Assembly: GCA_026874595.1 (NCBI GenBank)
Contig: CM049314.1
Span: 30,205,729-30,269,728 of the forward strand
Source of the DNA: Sipunculus nudus
Taxonomy: Eukaryota > Annelida > Sipuncula > Golfingiida > Sipunculidae
Reading direction: 5' to 3'
Length of the DNA stretch: 64,000 bases
Under the pieces are notes generated by a model. The model was not told the origin of the DNA. It made no database searches and was given only the letters and a program-made list of their open reading frames with translations. This document shows, piece after piece, positions 46,480 to 59,600 of this stretch. A program made the position numbers and the translations under genes. Numbering within the stretch: the stretch's first letter is position 1; each line of letters starts with the position of its first letter.

Positions 46480-48010
46480 CAAAAAAACTTCTTCTCTGAA
46501 AAACCATATGGCCAAATTGTTTAATATCGCGCAGAAATGATCCTAGGGTAGTGCTTTCTGAAGTTTGTTCAAATGGTCTTAGTTCAGTGACTTTTGGCTG
46601 GGTTATGGAAAGCTGAATTTAGTCATATGCCATAACAGCCCATTTTAGCTCAGTGGCTACAAAGATCATCTTCTCAAAAACCACTGGGCCAAATTCTTAA
46701 ATATCACAAAATAATTATCTTTAGATGTTGATAATTCAGGTTTGTTCAAATGGTTTTGGTTCAGGGATTTTCGGCTGAGTTATGGGGAGCTTAACTTAGC
46801 CATTTTCCTGTATTTTCCCGTATGAGTTATAAACCTGCAAAACGTTTTTTGACTGATGCCACTGAGGCCAATTTGTTAAATATTTTAAAAGAATAATCCC
46901 CTTAATAATTCTTATAATAATTGTCTTTTATGGTTCCAAAGAATGAATTTTGGCTGAATTATAAAGATTGAATTGAGTCATTTTACCATATATGTTAGCT
47001 ATGTGAAGCAGATACATCTAGCCTGGCACCAGTTTATCAGCATCCGTTACATCATGCCTCTAGACATTTAGATTTCAGGTTATCTATGGTTAATATTGAC
47101 AAGATTGTTTTTTTTTTAAGTTTTAAAAATTGTAGATTTTTTATTTTAGATATTCCTCATGCCAGGCAGTGTTTACAGTCATAGGTATACAGCTCTCTGT
47201 GCGTATATAAAGACGGCTGTACATGGATTATAAATAATTGGTATCCATAATCAACTTAATTCAAGATTTTCATCAAGATTAGCATCATGAAATTTAATGC
47301 AAAAAAATAAGCCATCTAAAAAACTCTGCATTTTCTTAGATTTTATAGAGAAAAAGCTAAAAACCCTTTTAAAATCTTCTGCTCTGAAACGGTCAAGCCA
47401 AATTGTTGAATATTTCATAGAAATAGTCTTTTATACCATCTCTCTCAAGTTTGTTCGAATGGTTCAAGTTTGGTGAATTTTGGCCAAGTTACAGGAAGTT
47501 GAACTTAGTCATCTGTCCAAAAAAGCATACTAAAATGACAATCTCAGAAACGGCCGGAGCTATCATCACCAAATTTTATGCCAGTGTTGGTCACATGAGT
47601 CATATATGAAATTCAGGTATTGGTAGCGCCACCTGCATTGACCTTTTTTGTACGGGGGTCATTGGTCATCTGTACATTAACCCATCATTTCTCAGGAATA
47701 GCAGGAGCTACCATCCCCAGATTTTATGCAATAATCTGTCACATATCAAATGTTGTGAGATTCAGCTTATTTTTTTGCTATCTGCATTTACTTAGATTTT
47801 ATAGGGAAAAAGCTGGAAAACCTTTAAAAGTCTTCTTCTTGTAGAGTTTCACGAATTTGAACAGTCATTTGGCATACTGACAAGTAAGCATACTGACATA
47901 GTAATCTCAGAAATGACAAAAGCTAGCCTTACCAGGTATTGTGCAAATGTTGGTCACATGACTCATATTTGAAGTTGCAGATTTTGTGGTGCCACCTACA
48001 TTGACCTGTT
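46480..48010. repeat. Two families of degenerate tandem units
   Basis: About 180-190-bp units beginning near 46480, 46661, 46838 and 47370 share CTTCTCnnAAAnCCA..GGCCAAATT..TTAAATAT, then GTTTGTTCAAATGGTT, then TTTTGGCTGAGTTATGG and GAATTTAGTCAT. A second set at about 47540, 47695 and 47905 shares ATCTCAGAAA...GGAGCTA..CA.CCAnATTTTATGC..GGTCACATGA and GCCACCTGCATTGACC. Similar wording is widespread in bivalve genomic repeats. No coding potential. Confidence 0.6.
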
Positions 48011-48576
48011 TTTATGGGCAAAAATCTCATAATTTTAGCCTATTCAGCTGAAATGTTTATGATGAAACTGTCAAAATGAATCGTTTAATTTGTCAAAAGA
48101 ATTATCCTAGGACATGGTTGTTTCAATCATATCAGAAAAGCTTAAGTTGGTCTTATGGCCATTATTATGTATATTTCAAACTGAGGACTGCAAAAATGTT
48201 TTCTACAAAATTATTGTTTCAATTATAACTTTCTTACATTGCACACAAATTATTCTTAGGTGGCCTTTGTTCAAGTTTACTTGAATGATTTTTTTGAGAA
48301 TTATTGGACCTTTAACAATGAAAGAACTGCATCTTTTATTTTTCTAGATATTTTGATAAAAAGTTTATGAATATGTCAGCTTGAAAAAAAAGCATTTTAG
48401 CCAAAGTTTTTCAGTATGTGTAAACAGATGTACCAACAGGCCAAGATTGTGTCTGTATCTTTAAATAGGTTGAGAAACTGCCAACTGTTTTAGATTTGGC
48501 AACAGATCAAGAGTTCATTCAGTGCTGCCAGATATAGGTCAAGAGTCAATCAGTGCAGACAAGCACAAGGCATGTG

Positions 48577-48655
48577 ATCACCTCATGGGTGACATGTGAA
48601 CACCTCATGGGCACCATGTGATCGCCTCAAGGGTGACATGCCCCTCAGGGCTGCA
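48577..48655. repeat. Short tandem array, unit about 27 bp
   Basis: Three units: GATCACCTCATGGGTGACATGT, GAACACCTCATGGGCACCATGT and GATCGCCTCAAGGGTGACATG. Confidence 0.75.
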
Positions 48656-49057
48656 TGTGGAACCAATCTGTGAGCTTATGCAATGGTGTGGCTATTATTT
48701 CAGATTTGGCAACAGGCCACAGGTCAGTCTGGATCTATTTATAGCTTTGGAAGACTGCCACCTATAATAATTTTTGCACAGTGTGTGTCCCTGTTTATTT
48801 CACAGGAGGGGTTTGATATATCAGTCTGAAATTGGGCATATGTATATATCTCTGATAGCTTCGCTGTATACAAGACTGGTGGTGCCAGCTGCAATCATTT
48901 TTGTGTTGAGTGCACCCATGCCAGAATTTCAGCAGTGATGTTTGTGTAATTGTTTCTTATTCAAAATGTTTTAGTACTTGCGTTGTCCATATACATGAGA
49001 AGTAATGGTCCAGCATTATACGGTACCTGGTGTATTAGGTTCGCATTAGGCCTGTAG

Positions 49058-49684
49058 GCCTTAATTACGGGTTTAAAAAACTGTCTGCTAATATTGATTC
49101 CAGCATAATATACGTTATGTTACACTTAAGCTACAGAATAAATTACTCTTCACATGTGCAGATGTGGGGTCTTATTCGTGGAGGTTTTGTATTCGCGTTA
49201 ATTTCCCTTTTGCGTGTATCGCGAATTTGAAACCCTCGCGAACGAAAAGGTTACCACAATTATATATATGTATATATATGTGTGTGTGTTATCTGTTAGG
49301 TGGTAGAGATGTAAATTATAATTTTATTGATCTGGTACTTAATTATAACTAAACGCAAACGGTGTTTTACGCGTTAGATAGGACGAAAATAATTGCTTTG
49401 AATAGAGAAACTAATCATTTCATGCACCTGTTACTCTGTTATTGAAATATGGCGTGTATAAACAATGTGGTTTCTAACCCCGTAGATTAATATACATTTG
49501 AACTAAATTTAGATTTGTCGTTGGCAAGCAATTGTAGATTATAATTGGATCTTTCTGAAAGACCACCTGTTTTTGAAGACTACCCTGGAGTGAACCAAAA
49601 CATTCATATTGGTCATTGGCTTATTAATTTAACACAACCAACCACCTGTGAATTAAGACCTCTTTTGGCCAGACCTATGCATGG
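49058..49684. repeat. Direct repeat of about 650 bp, copy 2
   Basis: Partner of 45766-46432, more diverged at its right end, with a short (AT)n/(GT)n where copy 1 has 47 bp. Confidence 0.75.
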
Positions 49685-52600
49685 ATGGTCGTATTTTACA
49701 GCTCGAAGCTGAGGATGGTGCGCCTGGAGAATAAAACATTTGACATAAAACCTGATGTATGGTATTTACTTGGCATTTGTCATAATTTCTTTATTAAGGG
49801 TGTATACAACATTTCTTATACAACATGAAAATACAGATGACTGGCCAATCTATCGTCAACTTGATCCTTACATATATGTAAAGAGTTTATAGTTCGTTAA
49901 TATTTTATTTAAGCATTACTTAAACAATCTGTCTGTCTCTGTATCTCTCTCTCTCTCATATTTACGTGGTAGATTTTAACGTGCAGTTGAATTCTATTTG
50001 TGCTGCTGTGAATAGAAAATATGAAGCTGTAAATCTGGATTTGTTCAGTACTAAAACTTTGTTCACGTCACAGACTGCCCTTTTTATGCATATTACTAAA
50101 ATAATCAATTTCATTGATCACTCCCATTAAGGTTATATACTATATGATAAACTTTTTTATTTATGATTTATTATGTATGCATGTATTATTATTTTATTAT
50201 TATTATTTATTATGCATTATTATTATTACAATTATTATTTTTTCGTTGATAATATTAGTATTGTTATTAATGTTGTTGTTGTTGTTTTGATCTTTGATTT
50301 TGTATTTTAATGTTTTGAATATCAGGTCACGTGACTATGACTATGTATTAATGCATTATTCGAATCATTATTGTGAAGCTATGGGCCTGGGGCCTATATT
50401 TTCTTAATAAAACTCATTAATTCACTTTATGATATACTATATAAGTTTGCAAACATATTGTTATATTTGAGTAATAATTATGTGTATTTCGTCAAATTAA
50501 TATTCATAATGCATTTATAATATCCGTATTGTATACATAAGGTACACACAAACTCAAGATCACCTGGCAATGGTTCAACTTAAAACTGAAAGGCGTCTGA
50601 TTTTGTTTACTCTTGCCCCTGCCTTCAACCGTATCTAGGTGGTGGGCCTTAATTATGGTGACGGGGAACGCTTACTTATAAGTTTATGCAGGTCTAAAAT
50701 TATCTTTAACCAAACCCTTATGATTTATACAATAATCATGCGTGTTTCTGTATGTAACAGATCATATATAAAGGTTTATGTTGTGAGTACGTTGCTACGG
50801 CATGTTTTATAATTTTTTGTTTCTGCAACTGAAGTTACCACGCACACAAATTATATTTATTATGTCCCCGGACCGTTTGCCGTCACGGTATCTGTATTAC
50901 TATAGTTCCACTCGCCCTTCTTTATAATAGACAAGTTTCGCATGACGTTCCAAAGTGATATACTGTAGCATCGCCTCCGTCAATTATTAAGTGCGGAGTC
51001 AACAGTGGGACACAAGTTCAGCGTCACGGGTATGGTTAAACTCACTCATGTGTGGGCAAAGCGAGCGGTAGGACAACAACGTTACAGGGCATCGTGTGAG
51101 GTGTTCATGTAAAGGTAAGTGTCATACCCTAAAAAACAGTTATTTTGACCGCGAATATTTCGCCAGGGTAAATATTTCATACAAAGAGATTGCGGTTTTT
51201 TTTTCTTTAAATGATTGATAATTACTAAACATCAGTCAGTTGGTAAACCTCGGTATTGTCTTCTGGAGACCCAAGAAAAGTAGGAGTTTTTTAATCATAT
51301 CCATATGCAATATTCAAGTATGTAAACTCACGTGACCTTAAATATTTAAGATATACTGTTAGGACTGAATATCTTCCCTTTAAAAAAATATACAATGAAA
51401 GTACATGTATATTAAAGGTAGTCAAGGCTTGGAATTTATTAATGGGGCTTTCCCTTTAATTTTTATTTGTATTCAGTGGTCGAAATGTAAAACACTGAGT
51501 CACGTGACACCCGATATGACCTACCCAGGCCAAACATGCGAATACTCATGAGAGATTGTAATTATGCCCAAGTTTTGTTCGTCATTTCTAATGCTGTATT
51601 TTATCCCATCAAAATAGAAGCAAACAAGTGCATATCATTGTACGTTGCTATTTCAGGCCGTGGTATTTTGACTTTATAATCAAGCATTTCAGATTGTCAA
51701 CGTCCAATTCAAGCATAATAAGACGGTCCTCGCCTCATTGAAATGAGTCACCGATTGTTTCCTCTGAACGACTGCCTGTCTCCTTCACTGACCATATTAC
51801 TATAATAGCTTTACAAGCTGGTTAATAAAACTTAACATTTATAGATAAATTTTGTTTTAGATGTTTTAGATATAAGAGTACCTGGGCTTTTCAAGCAGCT
51901 CTATCTCCATTACCTAAGACGCCGTTACATGTAAAGCCTGCAATTTAACCCAATACAATTTTACCCCGTGCGGGGGACCGCATGTATGGAAAAGCACCCT
52001 AAGACTTTTGAACACTTCAAAAAGTGCATAGATAGTGGTTCTGGGGAATACTTCTCCCATCTCGACTTAAGGCTTTCTGCTGACGTCTATCTGTTTTTTT
52101 TTAATCACTAAATTAAGGAATGAATCGATAACCTTGCCTGTCCGAGGTATTCCTAACCATGCATAGTGTTGTTTAAGTATCAGGGAAAATCTATTCACTC
52201 GATATTTATTTTATTTCAGCTTTTAAATAGTACTTCTGGTTCGCCGAATTATTGTAGTTACAAGATCTGGAAATTTTGGAAAGTCCTTTGACCTGGGCTA
52301 ATACTTTGAACCAAATGTACCTTATCCCCTTATAAAAGAACGGTTACCCAATGTCTTTTAATTAAAATTAAGCACTAAACCGCTCTTATCGTGAAATTTC
52401 CCCGGCAAACTTAGAATACAATGTTCGTATGTAAACTATATGTGTGGAAACTACATTCTTTCGGAGACGATGATTTTAAAGTTTGATTTAAAGCAAATTA
52501 CGGAATATTCATGTATTTTAAAAAAAGGAGAAGATTATAGGACAGCCTCCTTTTCGATACTGCGCCTACCACAACCTAAAGGGAAAGTGGATGGTTAGCT

Positions 52601-53607
52601 GAATAGAACATGAGATGTCACGTTGTATGAATCAACAAGACCGGACTATACGGGAGGAGCCGGTTGCGTGGCATGCAAGAGTCTGAAATAAGTGTGAGCT
52701 GGCTTGCACAGGACAAAACCTGGGACACCTGTACGTTGTGTATGCACAGTTTTACAGGAAGTCGCAATACAGGCCTATTCTGCAAAAGGATTTAAGATTC
52801 GGTTACCTTCACCCCAAAAGTGCTTAAAAAGTAATGAACATCTTAAATTATCTACTACATCTGACCTTACTTCAGAGCGTGATTGACAAACTAGGGTTTA
52901 CTTGAGCATGGTTTGCACGAGGTTGACCTGGCACTAGGTCCCTATATCCATGTCACTTTCGAATAGTTTTATTAACTTTTCGTTTATTCAATACACGTGA
53001 GAAAGCGTTAAGAGAGTACAAAGCAAAAAGGCCTGGGGTAAGGATTCTTTGGAAAAATGAAAGACAGACGGTTCTGATCACGTATGCTGCACAAGTCACT
53101 GTACATAGCTAGTACATATTTATAATAACGTACCTATAGATAAGTATTTTGTCAAATTCTGTAGAGTATATAAACCTTGATGAGCACCGTAAACGTTTAA
53201 ATGTGTGGATTATATGTATTTTCATCATTTTAGCCTGGGTACGTCTGGTGACCCTACCTTTTTCACCCCAGCTATGTTTAGTCAGATGGAACGTATATAT
53301 CTGCAACGGACCACGGCTGTCACAAGGGTCCATTATACTGTTAATGGGTATGACGGTTAAATGACTTTCCACCTATAAGTGAAATACCAAATTTACCCTT
53401 CTCGTTCACTTTGTACTGACAGTTCAGAAGCGGATCCGGACCCCCTAGACCCCCCCCCCCCCCCTTTTTTTTTTTTTTTTTTTAAGCAACTTTCTTTTTA
53501 AGGGAACGTTTCACTAATTCTCCCAGATAATTCTCTAATACAGTAATACTCCCTCCACGCAGCACAAACATGGAAAAACGACAATGTTGGAATTTGCGAA
53601 TTCTATT

Positions 53608-53656
<49 letters not shown>

Positions 53657-53680
53657 AACAAGTATGTATGTATCGTTTCA
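49685..53680. other. Upstream region of the SLC1 gene; no coding exon
   Basis: Low-complexity TATT/ATT DNA at 50150-50260, a 3'-end-like AATAAA at about 50405, a strong donor AAAG|GTAAGT at 51114/51115 after moderately GC-richer DNA (possible non-coding first exon), and C14/T20 homopolymers at 53450-53483. The open frames here (for example 52704-52886) show no similarity. Confidence 0.5.
50900..51114 (+). promoter_or_regulatory. Possible non-coding first exon/promoter of the SLC1 gene
   Basis: The ATG exon of the SLC1 gene is preceded at 53680-53681 by a splice acceptor (TATCGTTTCAG), so transcription must begin upstream with a non-coding exon. The best donor seen in the preceding 4 kb is AAAG|GTAAGT at 51114, in a stretch with more CpG than its surroundings. 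The left limit is arbitrary and the link is unproven. Confidence 0.3.
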
Positions 53681-53689
53681 GGTTTTAAA

Positions 53690-56600
53690 ATGGTTTGTTC
53701 GTGCAGATGCAAGTGTAGCCGGGCATGCATGCGAGCATTTTTCAGGAAAAATGCCTTGCTGTTCGCCAACATGGCTGCCATCGTACTCGGCTTGGCTCTC
53801 GGGTTTGGTCTGCGCCGGGTGGAGCTGAGCTCGAACGCCATCGTGTGGATCGGACTGTGGGGAGAATTGTTCATCCGCATGATCAAAATGCTCATATTAC
53901 CAATCATTGTCGTTAATCTGATTTTGGGTATGTTGCAAATTAATATGTTGGCCATTATTTATTTTACCATAACAGGTGTACAATAAGACGTGTGTTTTCT
54001 GCATTTACTGAAAACCTTGAGCATAGGAAAAGAATAGTTTGTGATGAACCTCGCCGTTTAATTAAAAAAATTGTTTGAGCATCAGTACAGAGAAATTGCA
54101 GTATATGAATAATGTATGCCTAATATATCTTATTTAAGTGTACAAGGGTTGCATGTAATAGACACATTAGTCCTAGCTAGTCTTAAAACAAGGATAAATG
54201 AGAGTAAAGATTTATATTAAATATAAAATTAATGTTGTTGTAAATAATAATAATAATAATAATAATAATTATGAGTAAATGTAAAATAGTATTATTTTAA
54301 TATTGACTAAACGGCTCCATTTATAAAGCAAAATGTATTGGAACCATCAAATCAATATCGGTAACTAAACGACCAGAAGACTTGCCGGAAGTAGAAATTA
54401 AAAAGACAGATAAACTGACAGACAGATAGGGGAACATGTAGAAATGTTCAAATAAAAAAAAATTCTTGGACAAACTGGAAAAAAACTGCACATGTAGTTA
54501 TGCTGATTCTATGTTACAGACACATGGACGTTCAGAATAAAACGAGGTTAAGGTCAAATCTTGTTATCTGGAATGACAAAGCGAATAAAATGAGTTACAG
54601 TTTATGTAGTACGACCATTTTGAGGAAAATAAAACATTTAGGATCTTGATGACCTTGACCTTTGACCAATCATGACAAAAACAAAAAGACCTCGTGAGAC
54701 AATAAACACGTACCAGCTGTCGTTTCAAAACGATTGCAGGGGACTAGATTCAGAGATAGAGAAAACTCCATGTTGTCAGCTTCAACAAGTTTAACTCTTA
54801 AGTATGTCACCATGATAATGGCTTAAGGACCTTGCAAGAATAGGCCAGATTCAGACGAAGCAATAAAATTGTATATTGAAAAAACATTAAGGTAAAAATT
54901 CCATGAATTAAAAAAATGCGTAACCACGGTTGTCGAGTGTTTCTAGGAATAAACACATGGCTCCTCGCTTCAGATTCTGAAATAAAATTAATGACATTGT
55001 TTATAGTTTTGAAGATATGACACAATGTTATGTTCAATTTTTCAGCTGCAGCACCAACTGGACACTATTTTTTCCAAAAATGAAAAATTGTTTTCGATAT
55101 ATATTGAATACCATAAAAATATCAGTTTAATAACAATTACTGCAAAACTGCAGCCTCTAGCCCATCATTAAGTGAAGTCTCGCACAGTCTCGTTTGACGA
55201 GAAGCAATGCGAGCTTTTGCGAGTCGTAAAATAAAATAATTTAAAACTCAGTGATAGCTATCTGATGAAAATAAAATTATTTTCTCACTAGCTTTGAAAA
55301 AACGTTATAAATTTCCAAGATAAGGGTAACAATTTTCAAATTTCATGATATTTTTGCCACAGAAAGAATATTCATGGAATGACGAATAAAATGAGTTACA
55401 GATTATATAGGTACGATCATATTTGTCAAAGCTATAAAGATATACGTTTTTTTAGGTTTTGGTTGGTGACCCTTACCTTGACCATTGACTAATTTTGACC
55501 AAAAACAACAGGCTTCCAGAAGAAACAGATTAATAATATCTGTGTAAGTTCAAAATGATTGCTTCAAAATTGTGGCCTGTAGAGAGCTGACAGACAGACA
55601 CACAAACAACAAACATACGGAACTGACCAACATGTTTGCCAATCCTTTTATTCCGGCAAGAGAAAACTAACAGCACCATTGACATTTTGTATTCTACCTC
55701 TGTTTTCTTATAATATTCACTATTACCTGCTTCCAGGTGTGTCCACGATGGAAGCTAAGGTAGGCAGCCGCTTGGGGGCGTACAGCATGGCGTACATCGT
55801 GCTGACGAACCTTCTCGGTTGCTGTATTGGTGTTGCTGTTGCGATGATACTTAAGCCAGGGGCTGGGCTGGCGGAATCCAGCAGCGTGCTCCAAACAGAC
55901 AAGTCAGACTATTCCACGGTATTCGCTGATCTCATAAGGTCAGTGTCTTCCCAGATTCAGTTTCACTACAAGAAATCTTTTAGTGTGTCTGAGGCGACGA
56001 TTGGATCTATATACGTGAATATTGGATTGTTCCCTTTCGTTTATCGTATCGTTAAAGTATTAAACAAATTATAAAAAAAAATAATTGGAGGGAAAAACGC
56101 ACTGGGATACTTAAATATACCTGCTCGGTGGATATATTTTCTGGTCGATATTTTATCATTATTATTGAAGGTGTATCATGTCTACCGTCATGAACGTATA
56201 TATACTAGTACATCATAATACTCTCCGGGACCTGCCTTTTGCCTTTCTCGACTACGCGCCTCACGCAGGTCTTCCGTTATCCTTTATTATAACCGCTGCT
56301 TTGCATAGCAATATTCTTTGGTGTGATTCTTGGCGGAGTTTCAGAATCGTCGTAATTAGACCAACGACAGCGTGCATAAATTTGGAGCTGGATACATAAT
56401 GCGCTAACCCGTTGTCATTGGTCAGATGGTGGAACCCAGAGAATCTTTCTGTGCAAACAGCGGTTCAAACAAAGGAGATCTAAGACGACTGCAGTGTGAG
56501 GAGCGTTCCCCCTGGACCTGCAGTGTTCCAATTCCGCTCATTTATATGTTATACTTTTTTGTCCCGGCAGGAATTTGTTCCCGGACAACCTCATCAAGGC

Positions 56601-59600
56601 GACATTCGAGCAAGTAAAGACCGTGAAAACAGAGTCAGTCTCGATAGGAAACATTACCAATGTCACAACAGTCAAAACGGAGCTCGGCGTTCAGACGGGG
56701 ACTAATGTACTTGGTAAATTAGCCGTTAACCCTCAGTTAATTATGTTAAGGTGCGCAGGCGTTTATTTATTAACATAAACATGTAAATAATACAAACCCT
56801 TTTGATCGTTAGATTACCATTCAATTTGTTCATTGTGCCATTTTACCTGTGTTTAAACACTTCTTCCTAGAAATAACGAGAGACGTATTGGGCCGTAATG
56901 ACAGAACCTTTATGACATAGCAATGGGCCACGTAAAAGGCCCCATCTACATATGTGACAGAATATACGTTAACGGAAATATAACATGCATCTCATGAAGA
57001 CATACAAACAAGAACAAAATATAATCTTAGCAAAAAAAAAAAACCAAACAAAAAACAAAAAACGGTGCGTCCACCCGATCGTAACAGATGTCAAAAGGTG
57101 AGGGAGGGAGGGTTATTACGGCAGTGCATCGTGCGAATGGCGCTGGCGAAAGGTCCCCGTGTGCGATATTTAGTTCGCCTTACGTAATCGATGTCACGGT
57201 CAGTGGCTCGAGAGGGGTGGTTTCTCGTGTACATTATGAATGCGCCGTTTTAACCGCTATTAACCTGCAGTTAATTGCTACTTAAACGCTTCTTCTTAGA
57301 AATAACGAGATACGTATTGGGCCGTAATGACAGAACCTTTATAACATAGCAACGGGCCACGTAAAAGGCCCAAGGTCATCACGCTTATGCTGTTCCAACA
57401 ACTTATCTTGTGCCTTTAATAGATACTATTTTAAAGAGTGTTCTGATACGCGCCCAAATTAGACCAGAATTGCCGTATTTGTCAAATATAGGTATAATTA
57501 AACGCAAAGAATTCCATTGATGTGTGAGAAAAAGACCCTGTTAAACTTGTAATTAGTTCATAACCTTTTGCATCGTTTTTTTTTTTATAATGAATGTAGA
57601 GCAAAATAATCTTTGTCAACAAATTAGTAGATGGCATGAAACAATGAAGCCATAATAAATAATAAATCCTGTCCCTGGACAATACTCAAAGCAGAAACTT
57701 TAAACTGTAGCAGTGGTTTCGTTATTTCACGTGTCTTCAACCATCGGTTACATTGCCATAAGGAAAAATGTAAGATTTGTCTAAAGTATACCTTTTATTG
57801 GTCTGAAGTCTGACGATGTTTAGTATATAGCCCCGCAAAGCGCCGTGTATAAAAATTTGCGTGTGATTCATACAATATGTGATGGTGTTTACTATAGCCG
57901 TAGGTTATTTATTTATTTATAACAACATTTTACAGGGTAGCCTGTACCAGAAGAATACTTCTGTTGTAAGCAGGTCCCTGATCAATCTATGTTATAAAAA
58001 AGAAGACATTTACGCATCAGGTTGCCCCGTCTTTTTAATATCTAACTGCCGTTTATTCCAAGTTTGACAGTGTTCACTGTAGCGGCAGAATACCTATGAT
58101 AAGTTTATATAAAGCGTATAGGTTTTCAGCAATAACTAAATTGTTCAATTTTTTGTATTTATACTTGGTTTATTCAAGGTCTAACGATGGTAAGAATAGA
58201 AGCGGAGGGGTTCTTATATGAAGACTTGTATCAATTTGCGTTTGCATGGTTTTAGTTTAGGCGTGACGATATTAAGTGTGGCTGTGGGCTGCTCCTTGTT
58301 CAATATTTTCATTTGGTTTTTTTATGGTTTGAAATATTTTAGTGTCGCCGTGAGATTGTCCATATTTAGACAATTATTTTTTGATTATTTAAGGCCTGAC
58401 GGTGTTTTAGTATAGCCGAGGGATCCGCCATGTTTTATAACATTTACGTTTGGTTTATTTTAGGTCTGACGGTGTTTAGTATAGCCGCGGGGTGCGCAGT
58501 GTTTGCCGTCGGGGAGACAGCCAAGCCACTCATCCGGCTACTTGAGGCCATCAACGCCATCGTCTTCTGGTTAATGAACCTTGTCATGTGGTATGTCCCT
58601 TATCTTAATGATCATTCCTATTAATACTTAAAACGTATTGTAATAGCACAGACCTAGTAAACAACACAATGGAATGAAATGGCTATACAAAAAATCGTGA
58701 TTTTTAAGAGAGAGGACAGGTCTTTGATATGTATGCCTAATATAAAATGATTGCTAATTTCAGATTAAACTGTAAACTGAAAACATGAGGTGTGGTAGGC
58801 GCATCGTAAAAGAATAGGGTTCATACGCCCTTCTATGACGGGACATAATATGGTAAACCCACGGTCCGTTCGTCCGTTAACTTTTATTGGCGCCGCGATA
58901 GCTTACCGGGGCTTCAGTGGATTTTCACGAAACGCACCATAACTAGTCTTCTAATATATTATCTCGCTCGAGTTCGATTATGGGCAAAATCCACGCATAA
59001 TAAATAAGGTCAGTGTTCCTTGGGCTACTGTGTGGCCTCGCATCGATATCTTACGAAGAATAAGATGGATTTTCATTAAACTCAACAGAAATATTATCCT
59101 TTAAAATATCTCACACAAGTTCGATTTCCAGCGAATTCCACGCATATGTAATCACCAGACACAGATGGCACCATGGTTACTTACAAAAAATCCTATGGAT
59201 TTTCATGAAAGTCATTATACGTATTTACATATTTCTCACCTCAATTGAATTCTCAGCTAAATTCACGCATAATTAATGAGGTCAAATGTAACCAGATACG
59301 CTACGGGCGTATTATGCCCCATTTTCGGCGCTCTTGTTTTTTTTTAATGGGAGCAAGGTAAAGTGGAATAGGAATTTGAGAAGGCGCTTCATTTACAATA
59401 TCTAAGGTATGCCATGATTCAAACTCAGGGTAAAGCTTTGTTTCCATGTGCGCGTATATGTGTGAAAAATTGCTCATATGATATTGACGTAACTGTTATG
59501 TTCCATGTGTCCATCAGCGTATATGCATGTGTACGTACACATGCTTGAAAATCGCCACAGAATCCAATTTTACGCATAGGTTCTGCGTGAACTTTGGGAT

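Noticed and set aside
58218-58415. 65-codon frame considered as a separate membrane-protein gene
   Set aside because: It is two in-frame degenerate copies of the start of SLC1 exon 4, not an independent gene.
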